A DNA stretch of 64,000 bases from CAJCJE01 sp035948315 (GTDB taxonomy: Bacteria; Actinomycetota; Actinomycetes; Mycobacteriales; Pseudonocardiaceae). The stretch is from NCBI GenBank assembly GCA_035948315.1, contig DASZJG010000060.1, positions 62,001 to 126,000 on the forward strand, in the 5' to 3' direction. Under the pieces are notes generated by a model. The model was not told the origin of the DNA. It ran no database searches and saw only the letters and a program-made list of their open reading frames with translations. Below, piece after piece: positions 36,159 through 44,869 of this stretch. The number at the start of each line of letters is the position of its first letter. Position 1 is the stretch's first letter. Made by a program: the position numbers and the translations under genes.

Positions 36159-37067
36159 TTATTCCGTGCCAGTGGGACGGACAATCAGGAGTGGGCAGAC
36201 GGCGTGGTAGATCAGGGCCTGGCTGGTGGAACCGAGCGCCATGCCGAGAATCCCGCCGTGCCCCCGGCTGCCGACCACCAGCAGTTGCGCGTGGGTGGCC
36301 TGGTCGAGCAGACCACGGACCGGCGGATCTCTGGTGACGACGCGTCGCACGACGACGTCTGGGTATTTCTCCTGCCAGCCAGCCAGTCGCTCGGCCAGTA
36401 CTTCTTGCTCGCGGGTTTCCAGCACCCCCCAGTTGTCGATGAACTGGTGGGCGTAGGCAAATGCTCGGTCCGAGGGGAACTCGATCCAGGTATGGACGGC
36501 GATCAGATCTGCGCCACGCACAGACGCCTCGTCGAAGGCCATCGCCACCGCCGATTCGCTCGCGGGCGACCCGTCCACGCCCACCACCACAGGCCCGTCG
36601 GACCGGCCAGTGTCCTCGGCGGCATGTTCGCGGATCACCGCGACGGGGCAGTGGGCATGTGCGACCAGGGCGATCGCCGTAGATCCCACGACGATACCGG
36701 CGAAACCACCCAACCCGCGAGAACCAACGACCATCAGTCGAGCATTGTCCGACTCCGCAATCAACATCGGCACCGGGTCCGCCATCCGCAGGTCGGTCTC
36801 GATCGTGAGATCTGGGTGCAAGTGGCGAATCGCCTTCCCGACCTCGACCAGTTGGCGCCGACCATCGTGGCCCATGGCGTCGAAGTAACTCTGCGGGATC
36901 GCGGCTCCGCTGGTGTAGGCCAGCGGGGAGACCACGACCGCGTGCACGAGCCGCAGGGGTAGATGGCGTGCGGCAGCTTCATCGGCCGCCCACAGCGCGG
37001 CTTCGCGGGCCGAATCGGATCCGTCGACGCCCACCACGATCGGCCGGCCAACAAGGTTACTGGTCAT
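36159..37067 (-). CDS. Universal stress protein with two USP domains
   Basis: 302 residues with two tandem USP folds. Each carries the ATP-binding signature G-x2-G-x9-G-S/T: VGSRGLGGFAGIVVGSTAIA near 115 and VGSRGHGGILGMALGSTSQA near 270. The domains begin PIVVGVDGSDSARE and PVVVGVDGSPASES. Tandem USPs are common members of the DosR dormancy regulon in mycobacteria. It follows the CBS gene by 26 bases and is co-transcribed with it. Confidence 0.94.
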   Translation of the reverse strand: MTSNLVGRPIVVGVDGSDSAREAALWAADEAAARHLPLRLVHAVVVSPLAYTSGAAIPQSYFDAMGHDGRRQLVEVGKAIRHLHPDLTIETDLRMADPVPMLIAESDNARLMVVGSRGLGGFAGIVVGSTAIALVAHAHCPVAVIREHAAEDTGRSDGPVVVGVDGSPASESAVAMAFDEASVRGADLIAVHTWIEFPSDRAFAYAHQFIDNWGVLETREQEVLAERLAGWQEKYPDVVVRRVVTRDPPVRGLLDQATHAQLLVVGSRGHGGILGMALGSTSQALIYHAVCPLLIVRPTGTE

Positions 37068-37093
37068 CGTGCGACTCCTCGGTGTTGTTGCGG

Positions 37094-37795
37094 TTAGTTC
37101 GTTGTCGCAGGTATGTCCTGTTGGTGTCGGCCCGGCGCAGGTGATCCGGCAGTCGCGTGCGAACTTGGGCGCGACGCCGGGTGGCTGGCTACCTGTACCG
37201 CGGTCACGCCGGGTACCGCTTCGGCAAGCACCTCGGCGATGTGGCGATCGCTAGCGTTGTCGAACTCGTCGAGGATGGCGACAGAGCCGTCGTGCACGCG
37301 TACGGTCCACCGGTACGATCCGCCGCAATATGCCAACCGGTTTCGCACATCGCGGGCGATGTCGTCATCGTCGCGCGCCAGTGTCTGCACCAGATCTCGC
37401 CTGGTGACAACGCCGACCACGCGAGCCTCCTGCAGGATCGGCATGCTGCGTACTCGGCCGGTCAGCATCGTCGTGACCAGGTCAACGACATCGGTGTTGG
37501 CGTTCATGCCGATCACGTTGGTCGTCATCACCGCTCCTACTGTTACGGCGGCTGCCTGTCGCGCATCGCCCAGGCCGGCGACATCGTCCTCGTTCGGGTT
37601 GTGGTAGCGCGGATCGCGGGGAAACCGGTCCCGTACCACGTCGGCTTCGGTGATGATGCCGACCAGGCCATCGTTGTGGTCCAAGACTGGCAACGCGGTG
37701 AACCCATGAGACGCCAACAGGCACGCCGCCTCCTTCACGGTGGTCTCTGACCGCACCGTCACAACCGGGCTACTCATGATGTCCCGAGCTTGCAT
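37094..37795 (-). CDS. CBS-pair protein with BON-like C-terminus
   Basis: About 233 residues from ATG 37795 (a GTG lies directly upstream; AGGTAGGT precedes). Two CBS motifs: ARDIMSSPVVTVRSETTVKE to GIITEADVVRDRFP and VGAVMTTNVIGMNANTDVVD to VVTRRDLVQTLARD. The C-terminal part, ending YRWTVRVHDGSVAILDEFDN, resembles a BON domain. CBS pairs sense adenosine nucleotides. It shares its plan with the proteins at 38784 and 41497 and with mycobacterial Hrp1-type hypoxia proteins. Confidence 0.9.
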   Translation of the reverse strand: MQARDIMSSPVVTVRSETTVKEAACLLASHGFTALPVLDHNDGLVGIITEADVVRDRFPRDPRYHNPNEDDVAGLGDARQAAAVTVGAVMTTNVIGMNANTDVVDLVTTMLTGRVRSMPILQEARVVGVVTRRDLVQTLARDDDDIARDVRNRLAYCGGSYRWTVRVHDGSVAILDEFDNASDRHIAEVLAEAVPGVTAVQVASHPASRPSSHATAGSPAPGRHQQDIPATTN

Positions 37796-38073
37796 CACAG
37801 ACCTACCTTCACCATCGGATGACACCGACGCTAAGCGCCGAACAGGCAGCGGCGCTGCGGCCATTGGTCATCACCGGCCGGGACCTCCGACTCCACGCCG
37901 GGCACCAATCCGCACGCTGGCGGCGTCGCTACTCAACGGTGCCGCGATCGGGATAAGCACTTCGTCATGTCGACCAAGGAGAGAAGTCATCGCGGGAAAG
38001 GAACTTCGGCACCTGCGTAACAGGTATCGACCGGCGAATACTTCAATCATCAAACAGGAAAAGGAGGCGCATC

Positions 38074-38694
38074 ATGTCCATCCAGGACCGCGCTCCGGCA
38101 ACGATCACCACCGAGTTCCTTCCGAAGAAGGTCACCGAGACCACCCCGCCCAGCAACACCAGAACCCGGCGTACGGTCACCGTTCGCGCACCGGTGCTGG
38201 CGGTGCTGCGCATCGTGATGGGCCTGACGTTCCTCTGGGCCTTCCTCGACAAGATGTTCGGCCTCGGCTACTCCACCAGCACCGCCCAAGCCTGGATCAA
38301 CGGCGGATCGCCGACCAAGGGGTTCCTGGCCAACGTGCACGTCGGCCCATTGCAATCAGTACTGCGAGCGTGGGCCGGCACCGGCTGGGCCGACTGGCTG
38401 TTCATGCTCGCCCTGCTCGGCATCGGCCTGGCCCTGCTCTTCGGCGTCGGCATGCGCCTGACCGCCACCGCCGCGACCGTGTTGCTGGCCTTCATGTGGT
38501 TCGCCGAATGGCCGCTGGCCAGAGTCACGTCCACCGGCACCGCGACCGTGTCGAGCAACCCGCTGATCGACTACCACGTCGTCTACATCGTGGTCGTCAT
38601 CGCACTGGCCGTCTACGCAGCCGGCGACACCTGGGGCCTCGGCCGGCAGTGGGCAAAGCTCAACCTCGTCCGACGCAACCGCTGGCTGCGCTGA
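38074..38694 (+). CDS. DoxX-family membrane protein
   Basis: 206 residues behind a good site AAGGAGG. Four membrane helices are visible: VLAVLRIVMGLTFLWAFLD, WLFMLALLGIGLALLFG, LTATAATVLLAFMWFAEWPL and YHVVYIVVVIALAVYAAGD. The pattern PVLAVLRIVMGLTFLWAFL with the Asp-Lys pair that follows is typical of DoxX/SURF4-like proteins linked to thiol and redox balance. A 40-residue hydrophilic N-terminus is unusual. Divergent from the CBS-USP operon. Confidence 0.85.
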   Translation: MSIQDRAPATITTEFLPKKVTETTPPSNTRTRRTVTVRAPVLAVLRIVMGLTFLWAFLDKMFGLGYSTSTAQAWINGGSPTKGFLANVHVGPLQSVLRAWAGTGWADWLFMLALLGIGLALLFGVGMRLTATAATVLLAFMWFAEWPLARVTSTGTATVSSNPLIDYHVVYIVVVIALAVYAAGDTWGLGRQWAKLNLVRRNRWLR

Positions 38695-38783
38695 CCCACA
38701 AAGACCGTTCGACCGAAACAATTCGGTTCGGCGTGCTGGCGCCATCGGTGTCAGCACACCGCGCCATATGACAGGAGCTCATC

Positions 38784-39476
38784 GTGGACAGCACAACGGT
38801 CGCAGACGTCATGACCCGAAACGTCGTCACCGTCGGACCGAAGACACCGTTCAAGGACATCGTCGAGATCCTCGCCGACGCCGGCATCAGCGCGGTGCCG
38901 GTACTCGACCCGAACGGCACCGTACTCGGCGTCGTGTCCGAGGCCGACCTGCTGTGCAGGCAGGAACATCGAGATGACCTCGACGAGCACCATTCGCCAC
39001 TGTTCTCCAGACACCACGCCCGTGACCAGCGGCGCAAGTCCGCCGCCCTGACTGCGGCCGATCTGATGACCGCACCAGCGCTGACCATCACCGCCACGGC
39101 ACTCCTACACGTTGCGGCCCGCGTACTCGCGCGAGCCGACGTCCGTCGACTCTTCGTGGTCGATGGACGTCAGTTGATCGGCGTGCTATCCCGCCGCGAC
39201 CTGCTCAAGACGTTCCTCACGACAGATCAGGAGCTTCGCGCGACCATCGATCGCGAGGTCTTCGACCGCGTCCTGCACGCCAACCCCGACAACGTACTGG
39301 CGACCGTGGAACACGGCGTCGTCTTGCTGATCGGCCGGCTGGAATACGAGGGCGACGTGACCATTGCGTTGCGGCTGACCAAGGCGATCCAGGGCACGGT
39401 CGACGTGAAGAACCGACTCGACTACACCTGGAACGGCGATCGCCCACCGCTCAAGGCCGCCGCCCTGCCCTCGTGA
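38784..39476 (+). CDS. CBS-pair plus BON-domain protein
   Basis: 230 residues starting with GTG 38784, behind CAGGAG. CBS1: VADVMTRNVVTVGPKTPFKD, ending GVVSEADLLCR. CBS2: AADLMTAPALTITATALLHV, ending IGVLSRRDLLKTFLT. The C-terminal BON domain (about 155-222) contains RATIDREVFDRVLHANPDNV and KNRLDYTW. The whole is similar to the gene at 41497-42214. Downstream of DoxX by 89 bases and probably in the same stress regulon. Confidence 0.93.
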   Translation: MDSTTVADVMTRNVVTVGPKTPFKDIVEILADAGISAVPVLDPNGTVLGVVSEADLLCRQEHRDDLDEHHSPLFSRHHARDQRRKSAALTAADLMTAPALTITATALLHVAARVLARADVRRLFVVDGRQLIGVLSRRDLLKTFLTTDQELRATIDREVFDRVLHANPDNVLATVEHGVVLLIGRLEYEGDVTIALRLTKAIQGTVDVKNRLDYTWNGDRPPLKAAALPS

Positions 39477-39653
39477 TCAACCATCACGACCTCACGGCGA
39501 GCACGACTTCCCATCGAAGGCCGCCGATGCCCACCCACGGGGCGACACTCATCGCGGTTCACCGGTGCGTGCCGGTCGTCGGTGAGCCGTGACGTAGTTT
39601 GGCACCGCCCCGGGCCCCCGGCGACGCTCTGTCCTGCTAGCTGCCGGTGGATG

Positions 39654-40145
39654 ATGCCAGCGTGGGCTCGCGTGTTCGTACGTATCGTGTGGGCGACGCT
39701 GGCTGTTGCCGTGTTCGTTGTCAGCGCCATCGGCGCTCTGGTGATGCCGCTCAGCCTGATGATCACCTGGATCTTCTTCGGGTCGGCGATCGGCTCGACA
39801 GTAGCGAAAGGGTTGCTCCCCAAGAACATCCTCGCCCGCCCTTCGATACAGCAACTGGTCGTGCGAGGTGAACCCAGCATCTGGGCTGGAACGGTCGCCG
39901 CGCGGGATCGGCAACATCTGCGCCACCTTTCGGCAGGTCATGATGAAAGGCAGTGTCGAAGCACGCCATCTGGGGGGAGACCGGGAACCCTGCGGTGGGA
40001 TGCCTCGGTCAGCAGGATTTCCTGCGTCAGGCGTTGGGGCTGCTGTAGTTCCGGCCGGCTTGGACCACCCGATGCCCCACCGCGGTCAGTGGCTCGCGAC
40101 CGGTGCGCGGCTCGACCCATCAACGCCTTCACCGCCGCGGCATGA
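39654..40145 (+). CDS. Possible small membrane protein, probably truncated or chimeric
   Basis: From ATG 39654 the first 60 residues contain two plausible membrane helices, VFVRIVWATLAVAVFVVSAI and LMITWIFFGSAIGSTV. The frame then runs into low-quality sequence that overlaps, on the other strand, the acetate kinase remnant. Only the N-terminal part is believable as protein; the tail is probably not. No family recognised. Confidence 0.35.
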   Translation: MPAWARVFVRIVWATLAVAVFVVSAIGALVMPLSLMITWIFFGSAIGSTVAKGLLPKNILARPSIQQLVVRGEPSIWAGTVAARDRQHLRHLSAGHDERQCRSTPSGGRPGTLRWDASVSRISCVRRWGCCSSGRLGPPDAPPRSVARDRCAARPINAFTAAA

Positions 40146-40300
40146 TCCTGTGCCGTGAGCGACCACGAGACGTCCTCGGCCGGGTCCACCCCGGTCACCG
40201 CGAACGTGGCGTTGGGCCGGCCGATCCCGTCGATCTCGAAGGACCGTGATCAGATGAATCCGAGCGGTGATGAACAGCGACGAATCGGCGATGTTCGACC
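39915..40300 (-). pseudogene. Acetate kinase remnant
   Basis: Reading leftwards, FEIDGIGRPNATFAVTGVDP and VSWSLTAQDHAAAVKALM resemble the acetate kinase N-terminal domain; then, in another frame, LTAVGHRVVQAG matches the AxxHRVVHGG motif; then MACFDTAFHHDLP (about 39930-39970) is the DTAFH motif. The parts are in different frames and the segment between is shortened. It is a broken second copy of ackA, only 11 kb from the intact gene. Confidence 0.65.
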
Positions 40301-40759
40301 AGCCGCGACGTACCACGCGCATCCTGCGAAAGACCCATCGGAATCTCCTCGGCACCGTCAGAATAGCGGCCACAGGGCTCCAGTGCGGCGGTAATCTCCA
40401 CTACTCACCACTATTTCCGTGCGGCCAATGGATTCCCTGTCCGATCAGAAGACCAAATGTCACCCCACCCGCACGCAGGCCGCGTACACTGGACGAGGAG
40501 GAAGTCAGTTGATCTCGAATCGAGCCAGTCATGGACCCCGATTTTCCGCGCGAGAAATGGGCAACGACAATTACCTTCTGAATAAGAGTCGTCGATCCGC
40601 AGGTGTTTGATAATATTCTGGCAAGCGGCTGGACGAATCGGGCACTCTCGGATGGGTTTGTTCGAATATCACCGAAATCGTGATCTTGGTACTCTGGTGG
40701 TTGGTGTTCTGATGAGCTGGCCGGTCGGTCGGTGATAGGTGTCCAGCAAGGAGGTGCCC
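40301..40759. other. Upstream region of devR, no recognisable gene
   Basis: 459 bases without convincing coding pattern. The stretch 40500-40720 is AT-rich with TTTGATAATATTC near 40610, so it probably contains promoter signals of the response regulator. No classical dormancy box was recognised. Confidence 0.4.
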
Positions 40760-41410
40760 GTGCTCAAGGTTTTCCTGGTGGACGACCACGAGGTCGTCCG
40801 ACGAGGGGTGGCCGAGCTGATCGACGCCGAGGAGGACCTGACCGTGATCGGACAGGCATCCACTGTGTCCGAAGCACTCGCCAGAGTGCCAGCACTACGA
40901 CCGGACGTGGCCGTGCTGGACATGCGGTTGCCCGACGGAAACGGGGTCGAACTGTGCCGCGACCTGCGCTCGACGATGCCCGAGCTGAACTGCCTGATCC
41001 TTACCTCCTACACCGATGAGCAAGCCATGCTCGACGCCATTCTCGCCGGCGCGGGCGGCTACGTCATCAAGGACATCAAGGGGATGGAGCTGGTCTCGGC
41101 AATCCGCACAGTGGGCTCCGGCCGGTCATTGCTGGACAACCGCGCCGCCGCAGCACTGATGAACCGGCTGCGGGCGAATGTGGACAAACCTGGGCCGTTG
41201 GCCGGACTGACTGAACAAGAGCGCGTCCTGCTGAACCTTCTCGGCGAAGGACTGACCAACCGGCAGGTCGCCGAACGGATGTTCCTCGCCGAGAAAACGG
41301 TCAAGAACTACGTCTCCCGACTGCTGACCAAACTGGGGATGGAACGCCGAACTCAGGCCGCGATTCTGGCCACTGAACTCCGGGACAAGGTAGGCCGGTC
41401 AGCAGATTGA
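40760..41410 (+). CDS. devR: DevR/DosR-type response regulator
   Basis: 216 residues from GTG 40760 with AAGGAGG five bases upstream; this length equals that of mycobacterial DosR. Receiver: D8, D9 and phosphoacceptor D54 in VAVLDMRLPDGNGVELCRDL. The linker has GYVIKDIKGMELVSAIRTVG and GRSLLDNRAAAALM, nearly identical to DosR. The LuxR-type helix-turn-helix includes EGLTNRQVAERMFLAEKTVK and NYVSRLLTKLGMERRTQAA, retaining the DNA-contact residues K, K and N of DosR. It should activate hypoxia/redox genes. Its usual kinase is broken (42470-42994). Confidence 0.95.
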   Translation: MLKVFLVDDHEVVRRGVAELIDAEEDLTVIGQASTVSEALARVPALRPDVAVLDMRLPDGNGVELCRDLRSTMPELNCLILTSYTDEQAMLDAILAGAGGYVIKDIKGMELVSAIRTVGSGRSLLDNRAAAALMNRLRANVDKPGPLAGLTEQERVLLNLLGEGLTNRQVAERMFLAEKTVKNYVSRLLTKLGMERRTQAAILATELRDKVGRSAD

Positions 41411-41496
41411 ACCGGCTGCGTCAATCTGTCCACCATGGACGACAGAGCGATTGCCCAACCGTCGGCGGACCTGGCTGCCGACTGGGTTGGCCCGGG

Positions 41497-42214
41497 TCAG
41501 TGCTCTGGCCGCATATGATGCAGGATCCTGAGGTTCTGCGGCTGGGTGCCATCGCTGACATGCGTGTCGTCCATCGTGAAGGTGAGTTGATCGGGTGACG
41601 GCCACGACACCATCGACGGACCGGGTCAGGTGTATCGCCATCGGCACCATGCTGCGACGTTCCAGTTGGCCGCGCAGGGTCACTGCGCCGTCCCGCACCT
41701 CGATGCTGACCGTGCGGGGATCGACGGACAGTGCGCGGACCAGCACCTCTTCGCCGATCTCGGCATGGATGTCGTCATCAGAGCGGACGAAGACCTGGAC
41801 CAGATCGTGCCGGCTGACGATTCCAACGAGATGGTCGGATGCGTCCACCACCGGCAGCCGTTTGACATTGTGGTCAGTCAGCAGCCTGGCCGCAACACCG
41901 ATGTTCGCGTCAACATCAACAGTGATCGCCGGAGTGGTCATCACGTCCTCGGCCACCGTACCGGTTGCCTTCAGCCACATCCTGCGCCGAGTCCGCGCCC
42001 ACCACGGTGGCCGGTCTACGGCCACGCTGAGTTCGTATTTGCGCAACAGGTCCACTTCGGACACCACACCCAGTACCGTGTCCGTCGCACCGAGTACCGG
42101 CACGGCGCTGATGTGATGTGTGCTCAGCAGCTCGGCGATGCTGCGGAACGGAGTTCGCACTCGGACCGATACGACGTCCTGCGTCATCACGTTGCCGACG
42201 CTGCGGTGCTTCAT
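41497..42214 (-). pseudogene. CBS-pair plus BON-domain gene with a 3' frameshift
   Basis: From ATG 42214, behind AAGGAG, CBS1 (GNVMTQDVVSVRVRTPFRS), CBS2 (AEDVMTTPAITVDVDANIGV to GIVSRHDLVQVFVR) and BON (IGEEVLVRALSVDPRTVSI to GAVTLRGQLERR) are intact. At about 41600 the frame switches: the natural continuation, DQLTFTMDDTHVSDGTQPQ, lies in another frame with a stop at 41497, while the open frame runs through to 41399 and overlaps devR. One base has probably been lost or gained near the BON end. The protein is largely complete, so it may still be functional. Paralogue of the gene at 38784. Confidence 0.75.
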
Positions 42215-42469
42215 GACAGTTCTCCTTCGCATCCGAGCTGGATCTACGGCGAACCGCCGGTCGACCACCGCGACTGTCCAATTCGACAGCGTGGGTATGG
42301 CCAAATATCGGTTTGTGCCACGTCAGTACTCGGCTGCCGCCACACACTTCAGACTGTGTGTTGTCCCCATCGTCGGCCGCGATGACCGACCGGCCAAGAG
42401 TCGGAAGGCCCCGATCCGAAGGACAATTCGCAATCACGCAATATGGCCCGACACCATCAGGAACGTGGT

Positions 42470-42994
42470 TCAGGGCATGGGCGCTGCCCAGAGCACGCGG
42501 GTCCCGCCACCGTCGAGTCACACTGGACGAACCGCCGGCATTGACGGCGCGTTGGTTGAGGTTGTGCAGGCCGCTGCGCGCCACGGTGTCCCCTATGCCG
42601 ACGCCGTCGTCGGTGACATCGATGACCAGATCGTTGTCCACCGAGACGGAGACCAGCAGTTCGGTTGCTCTGGTGTGACGGACCGCGTTGCTGACGGCTT
42701 CCCGCACTACCGGCTCGCCATCGTCAGCCAAGGCGACCGGTGCGACGTCCAGCGGACCGGACATGCGTACCGTTGTACGCAGCCGTGGGTCGGCGGTGAG
42801 CTCGGTGATGGAACCACGCAGCGCAGGCGCGTTGGCCGGGTCGGCCAGCAGGTCGAAGATCGCGGTACGAATGTCCTGGATGACCTCGTGTAGTTGGTCG
42901 CCGGGCAGCCTGGCTTTCGGCCTGCCGCAGTGCCAGCGCGGCCTGGTCAGCGAAGGAGGCGACCACCTGCACGTCATGATCCTGGAAGACCGGT
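42470..42994 (-). pseudogene. Broken DevS/DosS histidine kinase, C-terminal remnant
   Basis: The remnant starts in a GAF domain end (QVVASFADQAALALRQAESQ), then changes frame and continues LHEVIQDIRTAIFDLLADPA, ADPRLRTTVRMSGPLDV, GEPVVREAVSNAVRHTRATE and VIDVTDDGVGIGDTVARSGL, matching the C-terminal ATPase domain of DevS. A further frame change gives DGGGTRVLWAAPMP and a stop at 42470. The phosphoacceptor His region and heme-GAF sensor domains are missing. So the expected partner of DevR cannot work. Confidence 0.82.
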
Positions 42995-43098
42995 GAACCC
43001 GATGGCGGGCAACCGCCACCATCGGATCGGCACGGGAGTCTGCATCAGGATCTGCACCGGAATCGACACTGGGATCGGTACTGACCTACGAGCGGTCA

Positions 43099-43675
43099 GT
43101 GCTCATACACGACGTGATCTACCGGGTCCGGGCGGCCGCCTCGACCGAGGATGGCGCGCCGGTGCTGATGCTGGACGTGGTGGGTGCGGTGCCGACCGGG
43201 GAGGTGGTCGCCGAGTTCAGCGCGCGCGTGCCGATCACCGCGCTGAATGACGTGGCCCGCCTGATCGACCAGGTGTTGTCCCGTGTCGCGATACTCGACA
43301 CGGCCGGTACCGCGACGGCAGATCAGAACCGGACCGGCCGAGCGTCGAAAGCGGCGCCACCCAACAAACGGGCAGCCGTGGACATCCGAGGTCAACACGA
43401 CACTGACCGAGCTGTGGCCGGCCAACGCGGGGTCGGCCGACGCGCGGCAGGCATTGAGAGAAGCCGCAGACGCACTGGGACGCAGCATCGGCTCGATCCG
43501 CTCGCGACTGCCGAGGATCGGTCTGGACCCCGTCGCCACGCGCGGCCACTTCACCCGCCATGGCGACCCGCCGCCCGGATTCTCGAGTCTCGGGCGCAAC
43601 CGCGATCCGCGGGAGCCGGTGATCGTCCGGTGGCGTGTGGCCGTTCAGGCGCGGTCGTGGAGAGTGACCCGGTAG
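43099..43675 (+). pseudogene. Frameshifted gene of unknown function with an HTH-like C-terminal motif
   Basis: From GTG 43099 the frame reads VLMLDVVGAVPTGEVVAEFS and RVPITALNDVARLIDQVLSR, a plausible folded domain. After about 43360 the coherent frame shifts to NGQPWTSEVNTTLTELWP and DALGRSIGSIRSRLPRIGLD, a Myb-like GQPW..GRSxxxIRSRLxRLGL pattern often found at the end of actinobacterial proteins. The two halves probably belonged to one gene. Function unknown. Confidence 0.5.
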
Positions 43676-44013
43676 CCGTCGGGGTCGGCGAAGGTGAATG
43701 TCCGACCGAAGGGGCCGTCGAGCGGTGCGGAGACGATGGTGTGACCGTCGGCGACGAGCGCATCGTGAATGGCCTGGACGTCGCTGGCGTGCAGCCAGAT
43801 CGCGGCACCGATGCCGGGCTGAGCAACGGAGGCGAGATCGGTGCCGGGAACGATATCGCGGAGCGCGAACGCGATCGGCTTCGTCTCGAAGACGACGGCG
43901 TGCGGAGGTCCGGCCTGCGAGCGGACGAGGCCGAGGTACTGCTCGTAGAACGCCCGTGAAGCGTCGAGGTCGCGCGCTTGGAGCGAGATGAAGTCGGGGC
44001 CGGTGGCGGGCAT
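43645..44013 (-). CDS. VOC-family glyoxalase/bleomycin-resistance-like protein
   Basis: 122 residues. ISLQARDLDASRAFYEQYLG is the first VOC unit and GPFGRTFTFADPDGYRVTLH the second, ending with the usual metal-ligand region. It may detoxify or sequester a small molecule. Divergent from the MarR regulator, 63 bases away, with two perfect palindromes between, so the pair is a simple repressor-effector unit. Confidence 0.88.
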   Translation of the reverse strand: MPATGPDFISLQARDLDASRAFYEQYLGLVRSQAGPPHAVVFETKPIAFALRDIVPGTDLASVAQPGIGAAIWLHASDVQAIHDALVADGHTIVSAPLDGPFGRTFTFADPDGYRVTLHDRA

Positions 44014-44032
44014 GATGATGCTCCTTCTTTAC

Positions 44033-44078
44033 GTGTCAGTCTTCTGACACGCATCAATCTATGTCAGAATACTGACAT
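44033..44078. promoter_or_regulatory. Two MarR operators, 28 bases apart
   Basis: GTGTCAG-TCTT-CTGACAC (44033-44050) and ATGTCAG-AATA-CTGACAT (44061-44078) are 18-base perfect palindromes with unrelated centres. Their 28-base offset puts them nearly on the same DNA face. The second contains the first bases of the MarR start codon, so bound repressor would block transcription and initiation of its own gene. Confidence 0.85.
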
Positions 44079-44535
44079 GAGTCAAGGCGATGTCGGTGTC
44101 GACCTGGAGACGTCACTGGGCTACCTGCTGAAAGAGGCGTCGAGCGTCCTGCGCGCGGCCATGGAGGAGGTGCTGCGGCCGCTCGGGATGACCGTGACGC
44201 ACTACTCCTGCCTCGAGCTGCTGGCTCAACGACCGGGCTTGTCGAACTCCGAGCTCGCGCGGGGCGCGTTCGTGACCCGGCAGTCGATGAACGTGCTGCT
44301 CCAGGCCCTGGAACGAGACGGCTACGTGACCAGGCCCGCGGAGGCACCCGTCGGGAAGGTTCTTCCCACGCGGCTCACGCCTCGCGGCCGACGGAGTCTC
44401 GAGAAGGCGACCGTAGCGGTCCGGTCCGTCGAGGTCAGAATGCTGGCCGGCATGACCGAGACCGAGCAGTCTGGCGCGTTCCGGATCCTGCGGAGCATGA
44501 TCCATTCCCTACGCGATGGCAACGACGGTGCCTAG
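44077..44535 (+). CDS. MarR-family regulator
   Basis: 152 residues from ATG 44077. The winged helix reads LLAQRPGLSNSELARGAFVT, RQSMNVLLQALERDGYVTRP and the wing GKVLPTRLTPRG. It is divergent from the VOC gene and almost certainly represses it and itself through the two palindromes at 44033-44078. The effector is unknown. 334 bases to the next gene follow, in which I see nothing else. Confidence 0.92.
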   Translation: MSQGDVGVDLETSLGYLLKEASSVLRAAMEEVLRPLGMTVTHYSCLELLAQRPGLSNSELARGAFVTRQSMNVLLQALERDGYVTRPAEAPVGKVLPTRLTPRGRRSLEKATVAVRSVEVRMLAGMTETEQSGAFRILRSMIHSLRDGNDGA

Positions 44536-44869
44536 CTCGTTCCCCGGTGCACGTCTCGTCGCGCCCGGACAGGAGTACAGCCGAGCGTGCAAATCCGTGC
44601 AGGCGACCTCGAAACCGACTGACCCCGACTACGTCCTCTTCTGCGATGAGCCAGCAATCGTGCAACTTCCCGCTCTCGCCCAGGTGGCTGTTTCCCTGTC
44701 TCTTGCATCGCCGCGTCTGCGTGATTGATGAGAAGATCTGCGGCAAGCGCGCCAACAGCGAGCCCACCGACCACGATCGCGCCCGACCGAACCGGACACG
44801 ATCACATCGTTGTTGGGACCGGGGCGGAGTCACCGCTGACGGGCTTTCCTGAGTGGTGTGCTGGCGGTT
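44536..44869. other. Spacer between MarR and exporter genes, no recognisable gene
   Basis: No frame has a family pattern or a good start. The end of the convergent permease gene follows at 44870. No clear terminator hairpin was spotted by eye. Confidence 0.4.

Noticed and set aside
33830..40740. Canonical DosR boxes (TTSGGGACTWWAGTCCCSAA-like)
   Set aside because: GGGAC-containing stretches exist before several genes, but none matches well enough to call by eye.
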